Origin: an uncultured Ruminococcus sp.
GTDB taxonomy: Bacteria > Bacillota > Clostridia > Oscillospirales > CAG-272
NCBI GenBank assembly: GCA_902783755.1
Contig: CACZSC010000251.1
Coordinates: forward strand, 1 to 9,088
DNA length: 9,088 bases
Direction of reading: 5' to 3'
Made by a program: the position numbers and the translations under genes. The notes beneath the pieces were generated by a model. It was not told the DNA's origin. It made no database searches and was given only the letters and a program-made list of their open reading frames with translations. This document shows positions 1-6,671 of the stretch, in pieces. Positions within the stretch are counted from its first letter, which is position 1. Every line of letters starts with the position of its first letter.

Positions 1-2034
1 GTCCTTCGGGGTGGCTCCCTCAGGCACGTGGATGTGTATGTCCATGGTCTTGTAGAAGTCAGCCGGGATGCCGTATTCGCTGCAGTGGGCCCTCGCGTAG
101 GTCACCGCTATGTGGGCGGATTCCTTCATCACGTCTCCGAGAGTGCCGGTGAGCTCTATCTTTCCGGTGCCTTCCACCGGAAGCACCTCCACCTTCAGCA
201 GGTCTCCGCCGACATCGGTGTAGGCCATGCCGTTGGTGACGCCCACCAGGTCCAGATCCCCTATGGGATCGTCGATTATTTTTCTCGGTCCCAGGTAGCC
301 TTCGAGATCCCCGGCCGTGATCTTCACGGACTTCAGACCTTCCTCTATCATCCTCTTTGCGGCCTTCCTGCAGAGGGAGGAGATGTCCCTTTCCAGGTTG
401 CGGACGCCGGATTCCCTGGTGTAGCCGGCGATCAGCTCGTTTATGGCGTCGTCGGTGAGCCTGAAGGATTTCTTCGTGAGGCCGTGCCTCTTTATCTGCT
501 TCGGCACCAGATGGTTCTTCGCTATCTGCAGCTTCTCGCCGGGGGTATATGTGTTGAGCTCCAGGACCTCCATCCTGTCGAGCAGAGGCCTCGGCACCGT
601 GTCAAGGGTGTTGGCCGTGGTTATGAACAGTATGTCGGACAGGTCCACCGGGAGCTCTATGAAGTGATCCCGGAAAGCCTTGTTCTGCTCGCTGTCCAGC
701 ACTTCGAGAAGGGCGGACGCCGGGTCTCCCCTCATGTCGGAGCACATCTTGTCCACTTCGTCCAGCAGCATCACCGGGTTCATTGAGCCGCACTGGGTCA
801 GGGCGGTTATGATCCTGCCGGGCATGGAGCCGATATATGTCTTCCTGTGTCCCCTTATGTCGGACTCATCGCGGACTCCGCCCAGGGAAACTCTCACGTA
901 TTTTCTGTTGAGGGCCGTGGCAATGGAGGCTCCCAGGGAGGTCTTGCCCGTTCCGGGAGGTCCCACGAAGCACAGGATCTGGTTTTTCAGTTCCGGGTTC
1001 AGCTGCTTGACTGCCAGGAACTCCAGTATCCTGTCCTTGATCTTTGTGAGCCCGTCATGGTCCCCGTCAAGGATCTTCTTGGCCTGGACTATGTTCAGCC
1101 TGTCTTTCGTCTTCTTCCCCCAGGGGATGTCGAGACAGGTCTCTATGTAGTTGCGTATGACTGCCGAGTCGGGAGAACCCTGAGGGGTCTTCGCCAGCTT
1201 TAGGATCTCCTTGCCGAGCCTGCTCCGGACCTCGTCCGGAAGCTCCGCGGCGTCGAGCCTCTTCTGGAGCTCCTGCTCGTCGCTGTCGATGCCAAGCTCG
1301 TTCTCTATGGCCCGGATCTGCTCCCTGAGGAAGTAGTCCCTCTGGTTGTCGTCCATGGCCTGTTTAACCTTGATCTGGATGTCCAGCTGTGTCTGGAGCA
1401 GCTTGACTTCGCTTTCCATCAGCACCATGCAGCGCTCGGCTCTCCTGAAGGGGTCGAACTCCGCCAGCACGGCAGCTTTGTCCTGGTAGCGGACGAAGGC
1501 GTTGGCGGCTATGAAGTCGGCGATCATGCCGGGGTTCTCCATGCCCTTGACGGCTCTCATGAAGTCGTCGGCGTATCTGGGCATGAACCTGGTCATCTCG
1601 GAAAGCACGTCTATAAGCTCCTTGATGGTGGCCTCGGTCTTTATGTCCTTCACCGAGAAGTCCGCCGTTACGGTCTTGCAGAGGACGTCCGCCCACAGGC
1701 AGCCGTTCTCGTTTCTGAGTTCTATGAGGCTGGCGCGGCAGTATCCCTCGACGGTGATCCTCACCGTGTCGTTCCCGCTCTTCGCCAGGCTGTTCGATAT
1801 CTTTGCCACGCAGCCCACTTCGTACAGGTCGTCCTGGCCGGGCTCCTCGCAGTCGATGTCCTTCTGGGGCACCATGAATACCATCATGCTGGAATCCAGA
1901 GCGGCCTTGGCGGCCTTTTTGGACATATCCCGCTCAAGCTCGCAGGATACCGGTATGGAAGGGAAGGCAACGATCCCCCGCAGAGCTATGGCGGGTAGGG
2001 TCAGTGTCTCGGCTTTTTCTATATATCTGGGCAT
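1..2034 (-). CDS. lon: ATP-dependent protease Lon (LonA), 3' end cut off by the window
   Basis: This is the first 678 codons of Lon, the cytoplasmic AAA+ serine protease that unfolds and degrades damaged or regulatory proteins. An N-terminal LON substrate-recognition domain covers about residues 10-200. It is followed by a helical/coiled-coil segment (about 200-300) and the AAA+ module: Walker A GPPGTGKT at 358-365, Walker B VMLLDEVD at 421-428, and an arginine in PLLDRMEV (R487) at the likely arginine-finger position. The start of the protease domain is visible. The last residues, HVPEGATPKD, are those that directly precede the catalytic-serine motif GPSAG in known Lon proteins, so the Ser-Lys dyad lies just outside the window. 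The ATG at 2034 is supported by AAAGGA at 2043-2048, 8 nt upstream, and by the N-terminal match to the family. There is no frameshift or stop in the visible part. It is divergent from the acetyltransferase-rqcH operon. Family assignment is secure; completeness cannot be judged. Confidence 0.97.
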   Translation of the reverse strand, partial: MPRYIEKAETLTLPAIALRGIVAFPSIPVSCELERDMSKKAAKAALDSSMMVFMVPQKDIDCEEPGQDDLYEVGCVAKISNSLAKSGNDTVRITVEGYCRASLIELRNENGCLWADVLCKTVTADFSVKDIKTEATIKELIDVLSEMTRFMPRYADDFMRAVKGMENPGMIADFIAANAFVRYQDKAAVLAEFDPFRRAERCMVLMESEVKLLQTQLDIQIKVKQAMDDNQRDYFLREQIRAIENELGIDSDEQELQKRLDAAELPDEVRSRLGKEILKLAKTPQGSPDSAVIRNYIETCLDIPWGKKTKDRLNIVQAKKILDGDHDGLTKIKDRILEFLAVKQLNPELKNQILCFVGPPGTGKTSLGASIATALNRKYVRVSLGGVRDESDIRGHRKTYIGSMPGRIITALTQCGSMNPVMLLDEVDKMCSDMRGDPASALLEVLDSEQNKAFRDHFIELPVDLSDILFITTANTLDTVPRPLLDRMEVLELNTYTPGEKLQIAKNHLVPKQIKRHGLTKKSFRLTDDAINELIAGYTRESGVRNLERDISSLCRKAAKRMIEEGLKSVKITAGDLEGYLGPRKIIDDPIGDLDLVGVTNGMAYTDVGGDLLKVEVLPVEGTGKIELTGTLGDVMKESAHIAVTYARAHCSEYGIPADFYKTMDIHIHVPEGATPKD

Positions 2035-2111
2035 GTGATTGTTCCTTTCGAAATCTGCTTTTGTAAATGATTCGTCTTCTGAATGCTCATATTTCCCTCA
2101 TTTTACCCTTC

Positions 2112-2120
2112 ATTATATCA
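2112..2120 (-). promoter_or_regulatory. Probable lon promoter, extended -10
   Basis: Read on the minus strand, the sequence is TGATATAAT, a perfect TATAAT hexamer preceded by the extended -10 TG. Transcription would start near 2105, giving a leader of about 70 nt before the lon ATG. The -35 position (about 2135-2140, TGGAAT on the minus strand) matches consensus poorly, which is common for extended -10 promoters. I see no CIRCE element and no clear CtsR-type heptad repeat here, so classical heat-shock repressor control is not indicated. Confidence 0.65.
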
Positions 2121-2138
2121 TATACCGAGCCGGAATTC

Positions 2139-2186
2139 CACAGAAACATAGCAATTAGGTGACACGGGAAAAGTAAATTTTCTGTG
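2139..2186. repeat. 8-bp inverted repeat in the divergent promoter region
   Basis: CACAGAAA at 2139-2146 is the exact reverse complement of TTTCTGTG at 2179-2186, with 32 bp between the arms. The left arm touches the likely -35 region of lon, and an 8-bp palindrome, GGAATTCC (2132-2139), abuts it. A second structure lies just downstream: GGGCC (2189-2193) and GGCCC (2200-2204) can form a 5-bp hairpin with a 6-nt loop. These could be operator sites for a regulator of lon or of the rightward genes. An 8-bp match in a region this size is quite possible by chance, so the functional call is tentative. Confidence 0.3.
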
Positions 2187-2214
2187 ATGGGCCAGCGTGG
2201 GCCCTTCCGGAGGC

Positions 2215-2252
2215 AAAAAAACCTTTAATTTGGGTCCGCGGAGGTGTATAAT
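2215..2252 (+). promoter_or_regulatory. Probable promoter for the acetyltransferase-rqcH operon
   Basis: A perfect TATAAT lies at 2247-2252. The -35 region at 17-bp spacing (2224-2229, TTTAAT) is weak. A run of seven A residues (2215-2221) sits about where a proximal UP-element subsite would be, relative to a start near 2259. This would give a leader of about 20 nt before the ATG at 2280, just enough for the ribosome binding site. The call rests on motif match and position only. Confidence 0.5.
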
Positions 2253-2266
2253 ATAGAAAAAACGAC

Positions 2267-2273
2267 CGGGAGG
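2267..2273 (+). promoter_or_regulatory. Ribosome binding site that decides the acetyltransferase start
   Basis: CGGGAGG ends 6 nt before the ATG at 2280. The in-frame GTG at 2244 has GGAG directly against it with no spacer and lies next to the predicted -10 hexamer, so it would be upstream of the transcript. The ATG at 2280 is therefore the preferred start. Confidence 0.7.
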
Positions 2274-2279
2274 CTCGAT

Positions 2280-3014
2280 ATGGTCAGACTGGAAGATCCG
2301 GAATACGAAGAATCGGTCACCAGCGGCGCGTCCTGCTTTGCCGTTCCAGTGGAGGCGGCAGTGGACGAAGGCGCGGATGATGCGGACGTGCTGACCTACA
2401 GGATCGCGAAAGACGCGGCGGACGAGTATCATTCCCGGTTTTCCTCATGCCCGTTTTCCGGAGAGGCCAGGGACTTCCTTCACGCCAGGCTGGCTCCCCT
2501 GATGGAGGGCCTGGGATACAGGCCCGTGTTCGAGCCCTTCAAGCTGAGGAAGGAGTTCGCCTGGAACAGGGAAAAGGCTCCGGAAGGCGTGATACTGGAG
2601 GACTGCAGGATCATAGACAGCTTAAAGGGGCTCGAGTTCGAAAGCGAGCTTCCCGTTGAGGAATACGAGCTGTTCTCCACCATCCCCACGGACAGGATGG
2701 CAGTGGTGAGCCGGGACGGTAAGGTGGTATGCTTCGCCGGGGTGAACGACATGTCGGAGGACGGTGCCTTCGAGATAAACGTGGAGTGTGCTCCCGGATA
2801 CAGGAGACGTGGATTCGCCGCCTCCTGCGCCGCGAAGCTGGCAGGATACCTGACGGAGCTGGGGGAGCAGGCGGTATACGTATGCTCCGACAGGAACACC
2901 GCATCGGAGCGGACCGCCCTGAGAGCCGGGTTCAGCCCCGTGAGGACCGTCATGTCATACGTCTGCATGAAGACCGGGAACGGAGAAGGTCCGGAGGTGG
3001 AACATGGCATTTGA
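2280..3014 (+). CDS. GNAT-family N-acetyltransferase, substrate unknown
   Basis: This is a 244-residue protein with a GNAT acetyltransferase fold in its C-terminal half. Residues 1-130 are acidic and not recognisable to me. Residues about 140-228 carry the GNAT signature: a beta strand FEINVECAP (164-172), then YRRRGFA (174-180), which fits the acetyl-CoA pyrophosphate-binding R/Q-x-x-G-x-G/A loop, followed by an alpha helix. The later VCSDRNTASERTALRAGF (201-218) fits the 'N-x-x-S...A-x-x-x-G-F' motif B region. Members of this family transfer acetyl groups to amines on small molecules or proteins; the acceptor cannot be told from sequence. It is the first gene of the rightward operon and overlaps rqcH by 11 bp, which suggests coupled translation. 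The layout resembles ZmaR-like stand-alone GNAT proteins, but that resemblance is from memory of the motif and is weak. Confidence 0.85.
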   Translation: MVRLEDPEYEESVTSGASCFAVPVEAAVDEGADDADVLTYRIAKDAADEYHSRFSSCPFSGEARDFLHARLAPLMEGLGYRPVFEPFKLRKEFAWNREKAPEGVILEDCRIIDSLKGLEFESELPVEEYELFSTIPTDRMAVVSRDGKVVCFAGVNDMSEDGAFEINVECAPGYRRRGFAASCAAKLAGYLTELGEQAVYVCSDRNTASERTALRAGFSPVRTVMSYVCMKTGNGEGPEVEHGI

Positions 3015-4770
3015 CGCGGGATTCCTTAAACATGTATGCCATGAGCTGAACACCTGCCTTGCCGGCGGCCGGGTGGACCGGATCAGCCAGCCCTCAAGGG
3101 ATGAGGTGGTCCTTTACATCAGGTGCCAGGGAGAGGACAGGCGGCTGTACATCTCGGCCGGGGGCAACGGCCCAAGGCTGCATCTCACGGAGGAACGGCC
3201 CGAGAACCCCCAGGTGCCTCCCATGTTCTGCATGCTTCTGAGAAAGCATTTTTCCGGAGCCAGGTTCACGGAGGCCCGGATGCCCGGGTTTGAGAGGGTG
3301 GCCATCCTCGCCTTCGAGACCAGGGACGAGCTGGGGGAGATATCCGAGAAGAAGATCATCTGCGAGATGATAGGCAGATTCGCGAATATAATACTGACGG
3401 ACAGCAGCGGCACGATAATCGGCCAGCTTAAGACGGTGGACTTCTCCACCAGCGAAAAGAGGCAGGTGCTGGCCGGGCTGAAGTACGAGCTTCCTCCAGC
3501 CCAGGACAAGAGGGATCCCACCGACCCCGGCATCGGCGAGAGGGAGTTCAACGGCATAGCGTCGGGATTCCCCGGCGACATGAAGGCTGACAAGTTCATA
3601 ATGGCGGCCTTTTCCGGCATATCGCCCCTTGTGGCGCGGGAGATCTCGTACAGGGCGGCCGGACATGAGGGCGCCGTGCTGGACGACACGGCGAAGGGGC
3701 TCTGGAGGGAGTTCTCGTCGACAGTCTCGAAGATCAGGGAATGCGGAGGCAGGCCCTGGCTCGTGAAGGACGAGACCGGGCACCCTGTGGAGTATTCCTT
3801 CACGGAGATCAGCCAGTACGGCCCGGGCAGCTGCACCGTATGCGAAAGCTTCGGGGAGCTTCTCGACGCCTATTACGGCAGGCGGGGCCTGGAGGACAGG
3901 ATCCGGAAGAAATCCTCCGATATCTCAAGGCTCATAAAGAACGCCGAGGGCAGGATAGAGAGAAAGATCGCGGCCCAGAAGCAGGAACTTGAGGACTGCG
4001 AGGCCGGGGACCGGTACAAGCTGTGGGGCGACCTCATAACCGCGAACATATACAGGCTCAAAAGAGGGATGGAGAGCTGCGAACTTGTGAACTGGGACGA
4101 TCCCGCAGGCGGGACCGTGGAGATACCCCTTGACAAGAGGCTCACTCCCCAGGCGAACGCCCAGATATACTACAAGAAGTACTCGAAGGCCAAGGTGGCT
4201 AAGGTGGTGCTGGCCCGGCAGATAGAGTCGGCAGGGGCCGAGCTCGAATACATGAAGACGGTGGCGGATTCCCTGGAGCGGGCGGAGAACGAGTCGGATC
4301 TTTCCGACATACGGGCGGAACTCTATCAGAGCGGGTACGCTTCGAAGATGAAAAACTACACCGCGAAGAAGAACCTGAAGCCCCAGCTGAAGCGGTACCG
4401 GACTTCCGACGGGCATCTGGTGCTCTGCGGAAGGAACAACACATCGAACGACTATCTCACCACGAAATACGCGGCGAAGACCGACTGGTGGTTCCACGTG
4501 AAGAACCAGCCGGGATCCCACGTGGTGCTGGTGAACAACGAGGGGGAGACGGATCCCCCGGAGCAGGCCTTCACCGAGGCCGCGGAGATCGCCGCCTACA
4601 ATTCCTCTGCCAGGGACGGGGTCATGGTCCCGGTGGACTACATCACTGTATCCAAGGTCAAAAAGCCTTCGGGATCGAAACCGGGCTTTGTGATATATAC
4701 GAGCAACTGGACGGCGTACGTCACGCCGGACGCTGAAAAAATCAAAAATATGTCCGAGAGGACAGTTTAG
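3004..4770 (+). CDS. rqcH: RqcH (NFACT-family ribosome quality-control factor)
   Basis: This is a 588-residue NFACT protein, the bacterial counterpart of eukaryotic Rqc2/NEMF, once annotated as fibronectin-binding protein (FbpA, PavA, YloA). RqcH binds 50S subunits carrying stalled peptidyl-tRNA and recruits tRNA-Ala to add C-terminal alanine tails that mark the chain for proteolysis. The NFACT-N domain spans about 1-200 and includes FCMLLRKHFSGA (75-86) and CEMIGRFANIIL. Charged helices that should form the coiled-coil arms lie at about 295-345 and 390-445. The NFACT-R domain (about 455-585) has GRNN at 476-479 and the hallmark DWWFHVKNQPGSHVVL at 494-509. Residue pair 97-98, needed for tRNA binding in Bacillus as I recall, is Glu-Arg here rather than Asp-Arg. 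The length is normal for the family. The start has GGAGG at 2993-2997, 6 nt before the ATG, inside the acetyltransferase gene. Confidence 0.95.
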   Translation: MAFDAGFLKHVCHELNTCLAGGRVDRISQPSRDEVVLYIRCQGEDRRLYISAGGNGPRLHLTEERPENPQVPPMFCMLLRKHFSGARFTEARMPGFERVAILAFETRDELGEISEKKIICEMIGRFANIILTDSSGTIIGQLKTVDFSTSEKRQVLAGLKYELPPAQDKRDPTDPGIGEREFNGIASGFPGDMKADKFIMAAFSGISPLVAREISYRAAGHEGAVLDDTAKGLWREFSSTVSKIRECGGRPWLVKDETGHPVEYSFTEISQYGPGSCTVCESFGELLDAYYGRRGLEDRIRKKSSDISRLIKNAEGRIERKIAAQKQELEDCEAGDRYKLWGDLITANIYRLKRGMESCELVNWDDPAGGTVEIPLDKRLTPQANAQIYYKKYSKAKVAKVVLARQIESAGAELEYMKTVADSLERAENESDLSDIRAELYQSGYASKMKNYTAKKNLKPQLKRYRTSDGHLVLCGRNNTSNDYLTTKYAAKTDWWFHVKNQPGSHVVLVNNEGETDPPEQAFTEAAEIAAYNSSARDGVMVPVDYITVSKVKKPSGSKPGFVIYTSNWTAYVTPDAEKIKNMSERTV

Positions 4771-4790
4771 AAAGAAAAGGGGAAAAGAAA

Positions 4791-5552
4791 ATGATCAAGC
4801 AAATCGGACTTCAGATGTGGACACTCAGAGATCACATGGGGACTCCCGAAGGCATCAGGATGGCTTTCAGGAAGATGAAGGAACTGGGCTACGACGGAGC
4901 TCAGACCGCAGGCTGCAGGATCCCGTACGAGGATTACGCAAGGATCGCCCATGAAGAGGGCATCGAGATCTGGGGCACCCACGAGGAATTCGAATACATG
5001 CTCGAGGATATCGAAAAGGAGATCAGGGTCCACAAGATCATGGGGACCAGCCTGATGGGCATCGGCGGATTCATGTGCAACACTGCCGAGGAGACCGAGC
5101 GCTTCATCGAGCAGGCCAACAAGATCGCCGACCGCATCTACGAAGAGGGCATGAAATTCACATATCACAACCACAGCCATGAATTCACGAAGTTCCCGGA
5201 CGGCAGAAGGCCCATCGACATGCTGATCGAAGGACTGGATCCCAAGAAGACCTCCTTCGTCCTTGATACATACTGGGTGCAGCACGGCGGCGCCGACATC
5301 AGGTACATGATGGAGAAACTGGCCGGCAGGATCGACCTTATCCACCTGAAGGACATGGGCAAGACGAGAGAGCCCGACGAGCAGTTCATCACCGAGATCG
5401 GCAACGGCAACCTCTGGTGGGAGGGCATCATCCATACCGCCGAGAAGATCGGCGTCAAGTATTACGTGGTCGAGCAGGACGTGTATCCGGGAGATCCCTT
5501 CGATTCCATCAAGATCTCTTCCGATTACCTGCATGAGCACTTCATGAAATAA
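4791..5552 (+). CDS. Sugar phosphate isomerase/epimerase (xylose-isomerase-like TIM barrel)
   Basis: This is a 253-residue cytosolic TIM-barrel enzyme of the AP-endonuclease-2/xylose-isomerase-like superfamily (IolE, YcjR and tagatose-epimerase relatives). It opens with the typical IGLQMWTLRD strand. Family-type residues that probably hold the divalent metal and substrate include the YHNHSHEF block (125-132, with H126, H128 and E131), D159 in VLDTYW, H185 in LIHLKDM and E228 in YVVEQD. Such enzymes interconvert ketoses or epimerise sugars and sugar acids; the substrate is not predictable. It follows rqcH by 20 bp, with AAGGGG at 4777-4782 as the ribosome binding site, and precedes the GpsA-like gene by 6 bp, so the two probably share a pathway. 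All 26 isoleucines are ATC, unlike the neighbours, which suggests strong translation or a different history. Confidence 0.88.
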   Translation: MIKQIGLQMWTLRDHMGTPEGIRMAFRKMKELGYDGAQTAGCRIPYEDYARIAHEEGIEIWGTHEEFEYMLEDIEKEIRVHKIMGTSLMGIGGFMCNTAEETERFIEQANKIADRIYEEGMKFTYHNHSHEFTKFPDGRRPIDMLIEGLDPKKTSFVLDTYWVQHGGADIRYMMEKLAGRIDLIHLKDMGKTREPDEQFITEIGNGNLWWEGIIHTAEKIGVKYYVVEQDVYPGDPFDSIKISSDYLHEHFMK

Positions 5553-5558
5553 GGGTCG

Positions 5559-6608
5559 ATGGCAAGGATCGTCATAATCGGATCGGGCATGATGGGTTCC
5601 GCCCTGGCCTTTCCCGCAAGGGAGAACGGCCATGAGGTGAGGCTCGTCGGGACCCATCTGGATTCTGAAATAATAGACTGCTGCCGGGAGACCGGAAAGC
5701 ATCCGAAGCTTCCGCTGCCTTTTCCGGAAGGCGTGGAGTTCCATAAGGTGGAGGAAGTCAGCCGGGCTCTCGAAGGGGCGGATCTCGTCATAGGCGGGGT
5801 CAGCAGCTTCGGGGTGGACTGGTTCGGCGACGTCATACTCCCCTTGATACCCAAGCATGTGCCGGTGCTTTCCGTGACCAAGGGCCTCATGGATCTCGAG
5901 GACGGGACGCTGATCACGTATCCCGAGGTCTGGAAGAGGAAACTCGAAAAGGCAGGGAAGAAGCTGTCGCTGAACGCGGTGGGCGGCCCCTGCACCAGCT
6001 ATGAGCTCGTTCAGCACGACCAGACCGAGGTGGCTTTCTGCGGCGACGACCCCGATGTGCTTATGAAGCTGCGGGACCTCATGTCCACGGATTACTACCA
6101 CATCAGCCTGTCGACGGACGTGACGGGCGTGGAGAGCGCGGTGGCCCTGAAGAACGGGTACGCCCTGGCGGTGGCCCTTACCATAGGCCTGAACAAGGCG
6201 GAATTCGGCGAAGACTCGCCACTGCACTACAATTCCCAGGCAGCGGTGTTCGGACAGGCGGTCCGGGAAATGAAAAAGCTCCTCGACCTTCAGGGGGCCG
6301 GGAGCCTCGACAATCTGTGCGTGGGCGCGGGGGACCTCTACGTGACCGTGTACGGAGGCAGGACCAGACTGGTCGGGATCCTTCTCGGCAAGGGATATAC
6401 CATAGACGAGGCCAGGGAAGAGCTGAACGGGGTGACTCTCGAGTCTCTCGTGGTGGCTGAAAGGGTGGCCAGAGCCGTAAGGAAGCTGGCCGCAGCCGGC
6501 CGTTGCGACCTCAGCGATTTTCCCCTCCTCATGTGCGTTGACGGCATAATATCGGAAAGAAAGAAGTGCGACATACCCTGGGACTCCTTCAGGTACACCG
6601 CACTTTAA
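5559..6608 (+). CDS. NAD-dependent glycerol-3-phosphate dehydrogenase family protein (divergent GpsA-like)
   Basis: This is a 349-residue protein of the GpsA family, which oxidises or reduces glycerol-3-phosphate/dihydroxyacetone phosphate with NAD(P). The N-terminal Rossmann loop is GSGMMGSA (8-15). VTKG (107-110) supplies a conserved lysine K108. ALKN (196-199) supplies the catalytic-type K198, and GAGDL (256-260) gives D259. In true GpsA the phosphate is gripped by an Arg-Asn pair in S-R-N-R; here the aligned segment is GRTRLVG (267-273), keeping R268 but replacing Asn with T269. The usual GPSFA loop reads GGPCTS (142-147). These changes suggest an altered substrate, perhaps another polyol or ketose phosphate, so I do not call it gpsA. 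The start is fixed by the Rossmann strand beginning at residue 3; AAGGG overlaps the upstream stop only 3 nt before the ATG, so translation is probably coupled to the isomerase. A terminator follows. Confidence 0.85.
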   Translation: MARIVIIGSGMMGSALAFPARENGHEVRLVGTHLDSEIIDCCRETGKHPKLPLPFPEGVEFHKVEEVSRALEGADLVIGGVSSFGVDWFGDVILPLIPKHVPVLSVTKGLMDLEDGTLITYPEVWKRKLEKAGKKLSLNAVGGPCTSYELVQHDQTEVAFCGDDPDVLMKLRDLMSTDYYHISLSTDVTGVESAVALKNGYALAVALTIGLNKAEFGEDSPLHYNSQAAVFGQAVREMKKLLDLQGAGSLDNLCVGAGDLYVTVYGGRTRLVGILLGKGYTIDEAREELNGVTLESLVVAERVARAVRKLAAAGRCDLSDFPLLMCVDGIISERKKCDIPWDSFRYTAL

Positions 6609-6628
6609 AAGAACAGAGCATAGCAAAA

Positions 6629-6668
6629 GACGGGAACAGCTCAAAAACTGCTCCCGCCTTTTTATTTT
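6629..6668. terminator. Likely bidirectional intrinsic terminator between converging operons
   Basis: An 11-bp imperfect stem (6629-6639 with 6648-6658) has an 8-nt loop. On the plus strand it has two A-C mismatches and is followed by TTTTTATTTT (6659-6668). On the minus strand the same two positions become G-U wobbles, so the stem is complete and is followed by TTTT. It can therefore end the rightward isomerase/GpsA-like run and the leftward HD-domain run. It lies 20 bp after the plus-strand stop and 3 bp from the HD gene stop. Confidence 0.8.
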
Positions 6669-6671
6669 CAG

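Noticed and set aside
1..30. Truncated or inactive Lon lacking its catalytic serine
   Set aside because: The frame is open to the first base and ends in PKD, which directly precedes GPSAG in Lon; the missing part is due to the window edge.
28..786. A 252-codon open frame on the plus strand within lon
   Set aside because: It is a codon-aligned mirror of lon, whose Walker motifs and continuous homology establish the minus strand as coding.
2244..2279. Upstream GTG start for the acetyltransferase, adding 12 residues
   Set aside because: The GTG has no spacer from its GGAG and sits beside the predicted -10 hexamer, while the ATG at 2280 has a well-spaced CGGGAGG.
2118..2432. A 104-codon minus-strand frame across the divergent region
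   Set aside because: It overlaps both the acetyltransferase and the promoter region and shows no recognisable motif.
4767..6644. A 625-codon open frame on the minus strand, antisense to the isomerase and GpsA-like genes
   Set aside because: It is codon-aligned with both sense genes. It stays open simply because they avoid TTA, CTA and TCA codons; its product matches no family I recognise, and the sense proteins have clear family motifs.
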